Of a stretch of DNA of 64,000 bases, positions 34,616-43,243 are shown in pieces. Position numbers and translations under genes: made by a program. The notes under the pieces are model-generated. The model searched no databases and had not been told where the DNA came from. It saw only the letters and a list, made by a program, of their open reading frames with translations. The stretch spans positions 1 through 64,000 of the forward strand of contig PALN01000033.1 of the NCBI GenBank assembly GCA_002706405.1, read 5' to 3'. Source of the stretch: Rhodospirillaceae bacterium (lineage in GTDB: Bacteria > Pseudomonadota > Alphaproteobacteria > Rhodospirillales > Casp-alpha2). Position 1 is the first letter of the stretch. Each line of letters begins with the position of its first letter.

Positions 34616-34648
34616 TGATTTTCGTGTTGGCCGCAAAAGCGGCGGTTC

Positions 34649-35668
34649 TTACTTGGCGATGCGGCTATCCCACTTGGCGTCCCAGACGCCCTTTTCCTTC
34701 ATCCACTTGGCCAGCCCGGGATGGACGGGAACCAAGTCGATCGAGGATTCGACGCCGCGGCGCTGCATGCCCTTCATGTCCTTCAACTGGGCAAAGGCCT
34801 TGTCGAGTTTGACCAGTTCATCGACGTTCTTTTCGATGATGGTCAGCATGCGATAGACGTCCGCTTCCGGAATCTCCATGCCGACATGGAAGCCATAGTA
34901 GAACGGCAAGAGCTTGGCCGAGGGGGCGCCGATGTCCCGCTTGAAGGCCGAGGCCGGGACGTCGACAACGGCGAGGCCGGCCTTCTTCAATTTGGCTTCC
35001 TCTTCCTTGGTCGGGTTCAAGACAACCCAGTTGGTGGCCAAGCCCGCTTCGGTGATCCAGGGAGCCGTGGTGGATTCCGCATTGGTGTAGACGATGAACC
35101 CGTCAAGACGCCCGGATTCCATCAACGACCCGGCGGTCGACAGATCGACCTCGATGTATTTGTGTTTGGTGCCCACGGCGGCAAGGCCGCGTTCGAGCTG
35201 CGCCCGGGTATCCCAAGGCAAAGGCCCGGAAAACACCTGCTTGTCCGTAAGGTCGCCCCAGGACTTGATCTTATCCTTGTCGCGCGCGTTGATGGCCGCG
35301 CCGACCTCCACCGTGAAGGCCCAGAACGATTGCACCGGCTGGCGCTTCATTTGGTCCTTGAAGCCCTTAAAGCGGTTGGTCCCGTTCGCCAATTCGAAGA
35401 AGGCGATATCGGCGCCGTAGTAACCAAGCGTCTTGCCCGCGGCGTAGCTTTTCACCGAAACAATGGCGCCCGGCATGGGCTGCACGGTGACCTGATAGTT
35501 CTTCATTTCCTTGTTCAGGACGGTCGACAGATTGACGAGGGCCCGGTGTCCGGATGAACCGACCGCCGAGGTTCCCCAAGTGATATCCGTCTGCGCCATG
35601 GCAGGGGTCGCCAAGCTGGTCGCGAACATGATCGACAGTGCGGCAATCGAACGATTGAGCTGATGCAT
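34649..35668 (-). CDS. TAXI-family TRAP transporter solute-binding protein
   Basis: 339 residues with a signal peptide (MHQLNRSIAALSIMFATS, cleavage predicted after AMA near 24). The mature TAXI fold starts ITWGTSAVGSSGHRALVNLS. TAXI receptors bind dicarboxylates, glutamate-like or other organic acids in the periplasm. ATG 35668 has GGAGGAAA 9 bp upstream. It is the first gene of the operon. A palindrome and a pair of direct repeats lie 23-58 bp upstream of its start, a plausible control site. The ligand cannot be read from sequence. Confidence 0.93.
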   Translation of the reverse strand: MHQLNRSIAALSIMFATSLATPAMAQTDITWGTSAVGSSGHRALVNLSTVLNKEMKNYQVTVQPMPGAIVSVKSYAAGKTLGYYGADIAFFELANGTNRFKGFKDQMKRQPVQSFWAFTVEVGAAINARDKDKIKSWGDLTDKQVFSGPLPWDTRAQLERGLAAVGTKHKYIEVDLSTAGSLMESGRLDGFIVYTNAESTTAPWITEAGLATNWVVLNPTKEEEAKLKKAGLAVVDVPASAFKRDIGAPSAKLLPFYYGFHVGMEIPEADVYRMLTIIEKNVDELVKLDKAFAQLKDMKGMQRRGVESSIDLVPVHPGLAKWMKEKGVWDAKWDSRIAK

Positions 35669-35690
35669 AAGTGGTTTCCTCCCAAAGAAT

Positions 35691-35726
35691 GCATATATGC
35701 AGCGTTGTGCTGAGCAGCGTTGTGCT
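35691..35726. promoter_or_regulatory. Palindrome and tandem direct repeats upstream of the TAXI-TRAP operon
   Basis: GCATATATGC at 35691-35700 is a perfect 10 bp palindrome. GCAGCGTTGTGCT occurs at 35699-35711 and again, identically, at 35714-35726, giving a 15 bp period. They lie just upstream of the TAXI receptor start and could bind a regulator or overlap the promoter. The rest of the 35669-35994 gap, up to the divergent gamma-glutamyltransferase homologue, shows nothing else distinctive. Confidence 0.45.
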
Positions 35727-35994
35727 CGTCATATCGTACGGTGGGCGTTGGCCGCCCATTAGAGTACGGTAATGGAAACGGTAATCTGATGTGGTGCCTT
35801 CGACAAGTTCAAACCGTCCCAAAACCGCTCACCGTCTTTAAACTTAGTCTGCTTTGCCCGATCGGGTGTTTCAGGCCCTGCTGTGGACTGCGTTCCGTTG
35901 CCGGCCGTCAGCCTATTGCGGGCCGCCAGCGAAGGGGATAGGAAAGAGTGCGCACCGGCGCGCACGCCCACCTCCTTCCGAAAGGTCACTCGAC

Positions 35995-37815
35995 ATGCCC
36001 GCAACACAGCCCTTCACAACCCGGCCTGAACTCCTCGGCACCTTTGGCGTCGTTACCTCGACCCATTGGCTGGCGACCGCCGTTGGCATGGCGATCCTGG
36101 AAAAGGGCGGCAATGCGTTCGACGCCGGCGTGGCGACCGGGTTCGCCCTCCAGGTGGTGGAGCCCCATTTGAACGGACCGGGCGGTGACGTGCCGATCAT
36201 CATCCACACGGCGAACGACGCGAAGACCCGGGTCATCTGCGGTCAGGGCGTGTCCGCCGCCGCGGCGACGATCGAAAAATACCGCGCCATGGGGCACAAG
36301 ATCATGCCGGGCACCGGCCATCTGGCGGCCGTGGTGCCGGGAGCTTTCAGCGCCTGGACCACCCTGCTCCGCGATTTCGGCACCATGCGCCTGCGCGAGG
36401 TTCTGGAACCGGCGATCAATTTCGCGGCCAACGGCTATGCCCTGGTGCCCAACATCTGCAACACCATCGCGACCATCAAGCCGATGTTCGAAGACGAATG
36501 GCACACGTCCCGCGACATCTGGCTGAAGAACGGCCAGGTGCCCGAGGCCGGCACCTTGTTCAAGAACGAGATCATGGCCGACATGTATCGCCGGGTACTG
36601 AAGGAAGCCGAGTCCGCCGGTGGTGGGCGCGAAGCGGAAATCAACGCCGCCCATGACGTGTGGTACAAGGGCTTCGTCGCGGAAGCCATCGACACCTTCA
36701 TGCGCACCCCGGTCATGGACACCACCGGCGAACGGCACGCCGGACTGCTGACGGGTGATGACCTCGCCAATTGGAAGGCGACCATCGAAGATCCGCTGAC
36801 CTACGATTATCTGAATTATACCGTGTGCAAGACCGGCCCCTGGGGCCAGGGGCCGGCGCTGTTGCAGCAGCTCGCCTTGCTCAAGGGGTTCGACCTGTCG
36901 TCCATGCCCTTCACGGGACCGGACTTCGTGCACGTCGTCACCGAATGCGCCAAGCTTGCCTTCGCCGACCGGGAAAAGTTCTACGGCGATCCCGACTTCA
37001 TCGACATCCCCATGGATGTCCTGCTGTCCGATGCCTACAACGACGCGCGCCGCGCCCTGATCACGGACACGGCCTCGCTTGAACTTCGGCCCGGCGACGT
37101 GCCCGGCTTCGGCGCCGATCCGATCCTGCGCATGCCGACGGCGGACGAGCGGGCCCAGCCGAGCGCGCTTGGCACCGGCGAGCCGACCGTAGCCCGTTTC
37201 GACGACATGGAAGTCGCCCACGACGGCCATACCGCCGGCGATACCTGCCACTTCGACATCATCGACAAGGACGGCAACATGATTTCCGGCACGCCGTCCG
37301 GCGGCTGGCTGCAGAGCAACCCGGCCATTCCCGGCCTCGGCTTCTGCCTGACCAACCGGGGCCAGATGTACTGGCTCGACGAAAAGAAGCAGGATCGCCT
37401 GCAGCCAAAGATGCGCCCACGGACCACGCTCAGCCCGGGCTTTGCCCTGCGCGACGGCAAAGCCTGGATGCCCTTCGGCACGCCGGGCGGCGATTCACAG
37501 GATCAATGGGCGCTTGGTTACTTCGTGCGCAAGGTTCATTACGGCCTGAACATGCAGGAAGCCATCGACGCGCCGGCCTTCCACACCAAGCATTTTCCGT
37601 CGTCGTTCTATCCCCGCCATTGGGAACCGGGCCATCTGGTCATCGAAGGCCGGTTCCCGGTGGAAACGCAAAAGGAACTGGCGCGTCGCGGCCATAACCT
37701 GGAAGTCGACGACGACTGGTGCATCGGCCGCATGACCGCCGCCTGCAAGGAAGACGGACTGCTCAAGGCGGCCGCCAATCCGCGTTTCATGCAGGGCTAT
37801 GCCATCGGGCGCTAA
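35995..37815 (+). CDS. Gamma-glutamyltransferase family Ntn-hydrolase
   Basis: 606-residue protein of the GGT family with N-terminal STHWLATAVGMAILEKGGNAFDAGVA and LNGPGGDVPIII. Self-processing would expose a threonine: T417 in GDTCHFDIID aligns with the TTH-type nucleophile, and the C-terminal half has GTPGGDSQDQWALGYF. There is no signal peptide, so it is probably cytoplasmic and may be an acylase or amide hydrolase instead of a periplasmic GGT. ATG 35995 is chosen. It is divergent from the TAXI-TRAP operon and may release the imported or decarboxylated substrate from a conjugate. Confidence 0.88.
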   Translation: MPATQPFTTRPELLGTFGVVTSTHWLATAVGMAILEKGGNAFDAGVATGFALQVVEPHLNGPGGDVPIIIHTANDAKTRVICGQGVSAAAATIEKYRAMGHKIMPGTGHLAAVVPGAFSAWTTLLRDFGTMRLREVLEPAINFAANGYALVPNICNTIATIKPMFEDEWHTSRDIWLKNGQVPEAGTLFKNEIMADMYRRVLKEAESAGGGREAEINAAHDVWYKGFVAEAIDTFMRTPVMDTTGERHAGLLTGDDLANWKATIEDPLTYDYLNYTVCKTGPWGQGPALLQQLALLKGFDLSSMPFTGPDFVHVVTECAKLAFADREKFYGDPDFIDIPMDVLLSDAYNDARRALITDTASLELRPGDVPGFGADPILRMPTADERAQPSALGTGEPTVARFDDMEVAHDGHTAGDTCHFDIIDKDGNMISGTPSGGWLQSNPAIPGLGFCLTNRGQMYWLDEKKQDRLQPKMRPRTTLSPGFALRDGKAWMPFGTPGGDSQDQWALGYFVRKVHYGLNMQEAIDAPAFHTKHFPSSFYPRHWEPGHLVIEGRFPVETQKELARRGHNLEVDDDWCIGRMTAACKEDGLLKAAANPRFMQGYAIGR

Positions 37816-37875
37816 TCCCCGTCGCGCCCGGCGCGCCGGACCATCGACCAATTTGAACAATATCATATGCAGATT

Positions 37876-37889
37876 GGCATGGATGTTGC
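37876..37889 (+). promoter_or_regulatory. Sigma-54 (-24/-12) promoter for the response regulator/Hpt genes
   Basis: TTGGCATGGATGTTGCG contains GG at 37876-37877 and GC at 37888-37889, exactly 10 bp apart, and agrees with the TGGCAYR-N4-TTGCW consensus at most positions. It is ~47 bp before the response regulator ATG. A LuxO/NtrC-type sigma-54 activator is encoded just downstream on the other strand and is the natural candidate to act on it. Confidence 0.6.
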
Positions 37890-37935
37890 GTCACAGCTAT
37901 CTGTCTCCCTGAGGACAGAAGTGAAGTGACCCCGC

Positions 37936-38460
37936 ATGCCCGAAAGTCAAAGTCAAAGCGCCCTTTTTGAAGATTTTGACGCTTTGCCGCTCAGCAGTCG
38001 CTTTCAGAATGACGCGGATTTCGACAATCTGCGCCGCTGGATCGGCGACCGCTTAACGGAAGATGACGGCGGCACTCTGGAATGGCATGTCGTCCTGGCC
38101 GACGACGACATATCGAACCGTCTGGTCCTTGGCAGCCTGCTTGAAAAGTCGGGCATTACCGTAACGGCCGTGGAAAACGGCCGCATGGCGCTCGATATCA
38201 TCGGCACCAAGCCGGTGGATTTATTTCTGCTCGACATCAACATGCCGGAAATGGGCGGATTGGAAACCGCGCAGGCGATCCGTTCCCTGCCCAATGCAAA
38301 TGCCGACCTTCCGCTGATCGCAATCACCAGCGACGTGTCGCCGAAACGCCTTGCGGAAATGCGGGATGCCGGTTTTGATGTGTGCATGGAAAAGCCCGTG
38401 CGCAGGGATAAGCTGTTCCGTGTCATCCTTGGCACGCTGTCGCGCCGCGTTGCGAGCTGA
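37936..38460 (+). CDS. Single-domain response regulator with N-terminal extension
   Basis: 174 residues. A unique ~50-residue N-terminal segment precedes a CheY-type receiver domain: acidic pocket D56-D58 (LADDD), phospho-acceptor D100 in LLDINMPEMGG, T131 and K153 (MEKPV). There is no output domain, so it probably passes phosphate on or signals by protein contact. It is followed 13 bp later by an Hpt protein, which fits a phosphorelay. A likely sigma-54 promoter precedes it. Confidence 0.88.
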   Translation: MPESQSQSALFEDFDALPLSSRFQNDADFDNLRRWIGDRLTEDDGGTLEWHVVLADDDISNRLVLGSLLEKSGITVTAVENGRMALDIIGTKPVDLFLLDINMPEMGGLETAQAIRSLPNANADLPLIAITSDVSPKRLAEMRDAGFDVCMEKPVRRDKLFRVILGTLSRRVAS

Positions 38461-38473
38461 AGGGGGCCATTTC

Positions 38474-38836
38474 ATGCCCGACCCGACAACGTCGATTGAC
38501 CGACGAATTCTCGCGGCGCTTGAGGCCGACACCAGCCGCGAGCTGGTCCCGGAACTGATCGAGGTTTTCGTCAAATCCGCGAACACCCGGATCGACAAGA
38601 TCAACCACCATTTGGCGGCGGCGGACCTTGCCGGCATCGCCGCCGAAGCTCATGCCCTCAAAAGCAGTTCCGCAACGTTCGGCGCCGGCACGGTGCGCCA
38701 GATCTGTGCCGAACTGGAAGCCCGTGGAAAATTGGGGGATCATCCCGCCGTTAACCGGCTGGTTCCCGAGTTGACGAACGCTCTTGAAACGGCGAAGCGG
38801 GAACTCGCGGCCTATGTGCGGGAAAACGCTGGGTAA
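38474..38836 (+). CDS. Hpt-domain phosphotransfer protein (LuxU-like role)
   Basis: 120-residue four-helix Hpt domain; phospho-acceptor H60 lies in AEAHALKSSSATFGA, the canonical HxLKGxx-like motif. It would shuttle phosphate between receiver domains. The ATG at 38474 has a GAAGGGGG upstream and directly follows the response regulator, so both are co-transcribed. The LuxO/NtrC-like gene converges 30 bp downstream. The arrangement resembles the LuxU-LuxO phosphorelay of vibrios, but sequence similarity to LuxU itself is not claimed. Confidence 0.87.
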   Translation: MPDPTTSIDRRILAALEADTSRELVPELIEVFVKSANTRIDKINHHLAAADLAGIAAEAHALKSSSATFGAGTVRQICAELEARGKLGDHPAVNRLVPELTNALETAKRELAAYVRENAG

Positions 38837-38866
38837 CGGACCGCGCTGCCTCTACGGCCCACCTCT

Positions 38867-40312
38867 CTAATCCACAATGTCGCCGCCCCCGCCTTCGGCC
38901 TTTTCCTCGGCCTCGCGCAAGCGCCTGTACACCGTCGACGGACTCAACTCCAACAGTGCCGCCGCCCGCGATACGTTGCCGTCGCACTGGCTGATCGCCG
39001 CGTTGATCAATTCCTGTTCAACCTGCCACAAGGGCCGAATGACGATATTGCCCTGCGCCTCCCCCTTGTCCGCCGGTTGTGCATTTGACTGCGTCGATGA
39101 TGCCGATGACGGCCTGACCGTTGCGGCGGGCCTTGCTTGCCCCATCCCGGCCCCCAACGGTGGCGGCAGCATATCGGCGGTCACCGTGTCACCGTCATGC
39201 AGAACGACGACGTTGCGGATCACATTCTGAAGCTGGCGCACGTTCCCCGGCCAGGGGAACCCGGAGAGGATCGCCGCCGCCTCGTCGTCAAATACCTGGA
39301 ACGCCTTGCCTTCCTCCGCCGCGAACTCGGTCAGGAACCGGCCGGCGATATTCAGGATGTCGTCGCCCCGGTCACGCAGCGGCGGCAGGTGGATGGGGAT
39401 GACGTGAAGGCGGAAATACAGATCTTCCCGGAACGTGCCCTTTTCGACCTCTTCCCAGGGATCCTTGTTGGTCGCGCAGACGAAGCGGACATCGACCTTT
39501 TCCATATTCGAATTGCCGACCTTCTGGAACCCGCCGGTCTGAATAAAGCGCAGCAGCTTGACCTGAAGCGACAGGTCCATTTCACAGATTTCGTCCAGAA
39601 ACAGCGTGCCGCCGTCGGCCAGGGTCGCCGCTCCGTCCCGATTGGCATGGGCCCCCGTAAAGGCCCCCTTCACATGGCCGAAAATCTCGCTTTCCATCAA
39701 TTCCTGGGGAATGGCGCCGCAGTTCAAGGTGATGAACGGCTTGTCCGTGCGCGGGCTCTGGCTATGCAGGGCCTCGGCACAGACTTCCTTGCCGGTGCCT
39801 GATTCTCCGGTAATGAACACCGTTGCCTTGGACGGTGCCGCGGAATCGATGATCCGATAGACGGCCTGCATGGGCAATGATTTGCCGATAAAGCCGCAAT
39901 AGGTCTCGCGGGTGAAATCCTTCTTCAGGATCTGCACGATGCCCTTCAGTTCCTGACGCTCCAGCGCATTGCGCAGCGTGAAGATCAGGCGTTCGGCATT
40001 GAACGGCTTCATCAGGAAGTCGGCCGCCCCTTCGCGCATGGCGTCCACGGCCATGTTGATCGAGCCATGGGCCGTGATGACGACAACCGCCGTACGGGAA
40101 TTCTCCTGGGAAACCTTCTTCAGGATTTCCAGGCCGCTCATATCGGGAAGTTGAACGTCCAGAACAAGCGCATCGAACGAACCGTCGGCCAACGCCGTCA
40201 AGGCCTCCTTGCCGGTTTCGGCATGGACGACCTCGTAAGGTTCCGATCTCAGATATTCTTGATAGACGCGCGCCAGCGGTGGGTCATCTTCGACCAAAAG
40301 CAGGCGCTGCAC
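38867..40312 (-). CDS. Sigma-54-dependent response regulator (NtrC/LuxO family)
   Basis: 481 residues: receiver domain with E8-D9-D10, D52 and K102; AAA+ domain with Walker A GESGTGKE (169-176) and the sigma-54-contacting GAFTGA loop at 216-221; Walker [11 protein letters not shown]-terminal Fis-type HTH ([20 protein letters not shown]). All elements needed for an activator are intact. The architecture and the LuxO-like receiver ([17 protein letters not shown]) suggest input by an Hpt protein, and one is encoded next door. Start is GTG 40312. A likely target is the sigma-54 promoter at 37876-37889. Confidence 0.93.
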   Translation of the reverse strand: MQRLLLVEDDPPLARVYQEYLRSEPYEVVHAETGKEALTALADGSFDALVLDVQLPDMSGLEILKKVSQENSRTAVVVITAHGSINMAVDAMREGAADFLMKPFNAERLIFTLRNALERQELKGIVQILKKDFTRETYCGFIGKSLPMQAVYRIIDSAAPSKATVFITGESGTGKEVCAEALHSQSPRTDKPFITLNCGAIPQELMESEIFGHVKGAFTGAHANRDGAATLADGGTLFLDEICEMDLSLQVKLLRFIQTGGFQKVGNSNMEKVDVRFVCATNKDPWEEVEKGTFREDLYFRLHVIPIHLPPLRDRGDDILNIAGRFLTEFAAEEGKAFQVFDDEAAAILSGFPWPGNVRQLQNVIRNVVVLHDGDTVTADMLPPPLGAGMGQARPAATVRPSSASSTQSNAQPADKGEAQGNIVIRPLWQVEQELINAAISQCDGNVSRAAALLELSPSTVYRRLREAEEKAEGGGGDIVD

Positions 40313-40435
40313 CTTATGCTTGGAAACGGGAATGGGGCCCTCACGGCGACTGGTTTCTATGTGCCGAGTATAAGACCAACAACGCTGCCGATGCCATAGG
40401 CAGGCGCGGTTAAGTCGTTGCTATACAATAAACAA

Positions 40436-41668
40436 TTAATTTGTCGATGTTTTGGCGCGCAGCGCCACCGCCATATAGATCGCTACGACCACGACAAACA
40501 CCCCCGACGCCAGGAACGGCGCGGCGTAGCTGCCGGTTCCATCGATCAGAAGACCGAATACGGGCGGCATCACCGTCACCCCGCCGAACATGGCGAACTG
40601 GGCACCACCGGTTGCATCTCCGACCTGCGCGCGCGGCGCGGTATCCGCGACCTCCGACAGCCAAACCCCGTTCCAGCCATAACTGCACAACCCCAGCGCC
40701 AGCGACAGGCCCCCGATGGTCCAGGCCGGCCAGGCCGGAGAAATGAAGGCGGTCAAGGCGAACAGGATGCAGACCAGAATGCCGATGCCGAGCAGCACCG
40801 CCGTCGGCGAGAACACCTGCTTGGCGACATAGCCCCAGGCCAGCCGCCCGCCGATCCCGCCCGCCTGCACCAGGGCATAAAAGAAACCGGCGTCGATCAA
40901 GGACCAGTCCAGGGTATGGATCAGGAACAGGACGTAGAACGAACCCAGACTGATCTGCGATCCGGCGAGCGCGAATCCGATCAGGGACAGCGCCCGCAGG
41001 GCCGGGTCGCCGAGAACCAATTTCAGCGGCCCCCAAATCTTGATTTGCGGGCGGCCGCCGTCGCGTTGCCGGTCGTGGTCAAAGGTTTCGCGCACGGGCT
41101 GGATCGCCAACGCCACCAGAATCGCAATCACTGCGAACACGCCGAACGCCCAGCGCCAGCCGAACAGCGCCGTCAGCGCCGGCAAGGTCACGCCGACAAT
41201 GACACCGGCAACGGGCACGCCCGTCTGTTTGACGGAAAAGATCAGCGGCTGGCGATTCCCCGTGCCCAGGCCGCGCAGGATCTTCGTGCTGGTCGGATTG
41301 AGGGGGCCATAACAGACCCCCATCAGCAGGGCCGCCACGGGTGCCAGCCAGATCATTGCCGGAAACAACATGACGATGCCGAGGGCCGCGAACACGCAGC
41401 ACACCTGCGACATGCGCAGCGCGCCGTAACGATCCATGAAGCCACCGGACATCAGGCCCGTGACCTGCCCCATCAGATAGGCGAGCGCGACATAGACGCC
41501 GACGAAGGTCGGATCGATGCCCATTTCCGGCGCAATCACCGGCGCCAGAACGGGCACGCCGAACACCGCCGCCGTCCCCACGACCTGCACGGCCCAGGTT
41601 GATGCCAGCCCCCAAACGAGTCTTTTGGCGGGCGGCATGCTTTCGCCCGCGACAGGATTTTCGCTCAT
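40436..41668 (-). CDS. MFS transporter
   Basis: 410 residues with twelve predicted TM helices and the MFS motif GGFMDRYGALRM between helices 2 and 3, plus GRLAWGYVAKQV in the second half. It is a secondary transporter of the metabolite:H+ symporter or general NarK/anion type; substrate unknown. The ATG is only 42 bp from the divergent GST gene, so they share a promoter region. The nearest downstream gene is the LuxO-like regulator, 123 bp away. Confidence 0.87.
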   Translation of the reverse strand: MSENPVAGESMPPAKRLVWGLASTWAVQVVGTAAVFGVPVLAPVIAPEMGIDPTFVGVYVALAYLMGQVTGLMSGGFMDRYGALRMSQVCCVFAALGIVMLFPAMIWLAPVAALLMGVCYGPLNPTSTKILRGLGTGNRQPLIFSVKQTGVPVAGVIVGVTLPALTALFGWRWAFGVFAVIAILVALAIQPVRETFDHDRQRDGGRPQIKIWGPLKLVLGDPALRALSLIGFALAGSQISLGSFYVLFLIHTLDWSLIDAGFFYALVQAGGIGGRLAWGYVAKQVFSPTAVLLGIGILVCILFALTAFISPAWPAWTIGGLSLALGLCSYGWNGVWLSEVADTAPRAQVGDATGGAQFAMFGGVTVMPPVFGLLIDGTGSYAAPFLASGVFVVVVAIYMAVALRAKTSTN

Positions 41669-41710
41669 GTGATACCGTGCTTTCGGATTTAGACCGAGGG
41701 AGGATCCGGA

Positions 41711-42331
41711 ATGCTAAGAGTGCTGGGACGTGCCACGTCCGTCAACGTACAAAAAGTCATGTGGCTGATAGACGAACTTGGCCTGAAAGCCGAACGCGTT
41801 GATATCGGCGGAAAACACGGTGGCAACCAAGACCCCGCCTACCTTGCCAAAAACCCCATGGGGCTGATCCCTGTTCTCGAAGACGGCGACTACGTGGTTT
41901 GGGAAAGCCAGGCCATCATGCGCTACATCCTGGAAGCCTACGGCGGCGATCCCTGGCTGCCGACAGATTTGAAAGTGCGCGGCCAGGCCCATCAGTGGAT
42001 GGACTGGTATCTCACCGTCATGCATCCGCCGATGACCGTGATCTATTTCCAGATGATTCGGGCGACCGCGGAAACCAAAAACGAAAAGGCCCTGGCCGAG
42101 GCTAAGGCCAAGGCCGGCGAATTGTGGGCCGTGCTCGACAAGCACCTGGCCGACAAGCCGTTCCTGACCGGCGACACGCTGAACATGGGAGACATTCCCT
42201 GCGGCTGTTCCGCCTACCGCTGGCATACCCTGGTGCCGGACGGCCCGGATCTGCCGCACCTGAAGGCCTGGTGGGATCGCCTCAATGTCCGCCCGGCCTA
42301 CAAGAAAAACGTGATGCTTCCCTTCGAATAA
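41711..42331 (+). CDS. Glutathione S-transferase family protein
   Basis: 206 residues: N-terminal thioredoxin-like domain with the cis-proline region KNPMGLIPVLEDGDYVVWES (glutathione gamma-glutamyl contact at ES) and an all-helical C-terminal domain. ATG 41711 is behind GGGAGG. It is the first of three plus-strand genes (GST, alpha/beta hydrolase, HCCA-isomerase-like) that are closely spaced and likely form a small detoxification or aromatic/thiol-conjugate degradation operon. The actual substrate is not evident. Confidence 0.9.
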   Translation: MLRVLGRATSVNVQKVMWLIDELGLKAERVDIGGKHGGNQDPAYLAKNPMGLIPVLEDGDYVVWESQAIMRYILEAYGGDPWLPTDLKVRGQAHQWMDWYLTVMHPPMTVIYFQMIRATAETKNEKALAEAKAKAGELWAVLDKHLADKPFLTGDTLNMGDIPCGCSAYRWHTLVPDGPDLPHLKAWWDRLNVRPAYKKNVMLPFE

Positions 42332-42352
42332 GAACAAGGCCTTTCCATTACC

Positions 42353-43243
42353 ATGACTGAGCAGACCGTCTACCTGGGCATGACCCGGGCCGATCTTGAT
42401 TTCCAGTACAACAACCGCGCACGCGTCCCCAACCATGCCGAAATCTATGCCGGCTGGGCCCCCGCCTGCGTCTCCGTGACCAAGGATTTCGACTGTAAGC
42501 TTGACGTCGCCTATGGCGACCATGGGCGCGAAAAGCTGGATATTTTCCTGCCCGATCCGAAGCGCCACGGCGACGGCCCCCACCCCATCCGCCTGTTTTT
42601 CCACGGCGGATTCTGGATGAGCCGCGACAAGGAGGATTCCCGCTTCATCGTGCGCGGCCAGGTCGAGGCCGGAGCCATCGTGATCTCCGCCGAATACGCC
42701 CTGATCCCGTCGGTCGACATGACGGAACTCATCCGCCAGTGCCGGGCCGCCGTGGCCTGGGCGTGGAAGAATGCCGAGACCTTCAACGGTGACCGCGACC
42801 GGCTGTTCGTTTCCGGTCATTCGGCGGGCGGTCATATCGCGGCCATGCTGCAGGCGACCGACTGGACCGAATGGGGCCTGCCGGCGGATGCCGTCAAAGG
42901 CGCGGCCGCCCTGTCGGGCATCTTCGATCTGACGCCCATGCGCCATTGCTACATCGACGACACCCTGCACCTCAGCGAAGAGGATGTGCGCCGGTATTCC
43001 CCGGAACATCTGCCGCCCCTTGGCGGCGGGTCGACCCTAATCGCCGTCGGCGGGGCGGAAACGGCGGAGTTTCTGCGCCAGTCACAGGCCCTGGCCGCCG
43101 CCTGGGCCGGCAAGACGGCGGAGGTCGAATTGATCGAGGTGCCGGACGCCAACCATTTCACGATCATGAACCATTACGCGGGGCCGGACAGTGACCTGTG
43201 CCGCGCCATGGTTCGCCAGATGGGATTGGGAGACGCGTCATGA
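42353..43243 (+). CDS. Alpha/beta hydrolase (carboxylesterase / kynurenine formamidase-like)
   Basis: 296 residues with oxyanion-hole HGGFW near residues 84-88, nucleophile S157 in SGHSAGGHIA, and C-terminal histidine in PDANHFTIMNHY. The N-terminal QYNNRARVPNH segment is typical of formamidase/esterase members of this family. It follows the GST by 21 bp and overlaps the next gene by ATGA, so translation is coupled. It could hydrolyse an ester or formamide intermediate; the exact reaction is not known. Confidence 0.87.
   Translation: MTEQTVYLGMTRADLDFQYNNRARVPNHAEIYAGWAPACVSVTKDFDCKLDVAYGDHGREKLDIFLPDPKRHGDGPHPIRLFFHGGFWMSRDKEDSRFIVRGQVEAGAIVISAEYALIPSVDMTELIRQCRAAVAWAWKNAETFNGDRDRLFVSGHSAGGHIAAMLQATDWTEWGLPADAVKGAAALSGIFDLTPMRHCYIDDTLHLSEEDVRRYSPEHLPPLGGGSTLIAVGGAETAEFLRQSQALAAAWAGKTAEVELIEVPDANHFTIMNHYAGPDSDLCRAMVRQMGLGDAS

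Noticed and set aside
37828..37839. Perfect 12 bp palindrome CCGGCGCGCCGG after the GGT-like gene
   Set aside because: No loop for a hairpin and no T-run; in this GC-rich genome such palindromes are expected by chance.
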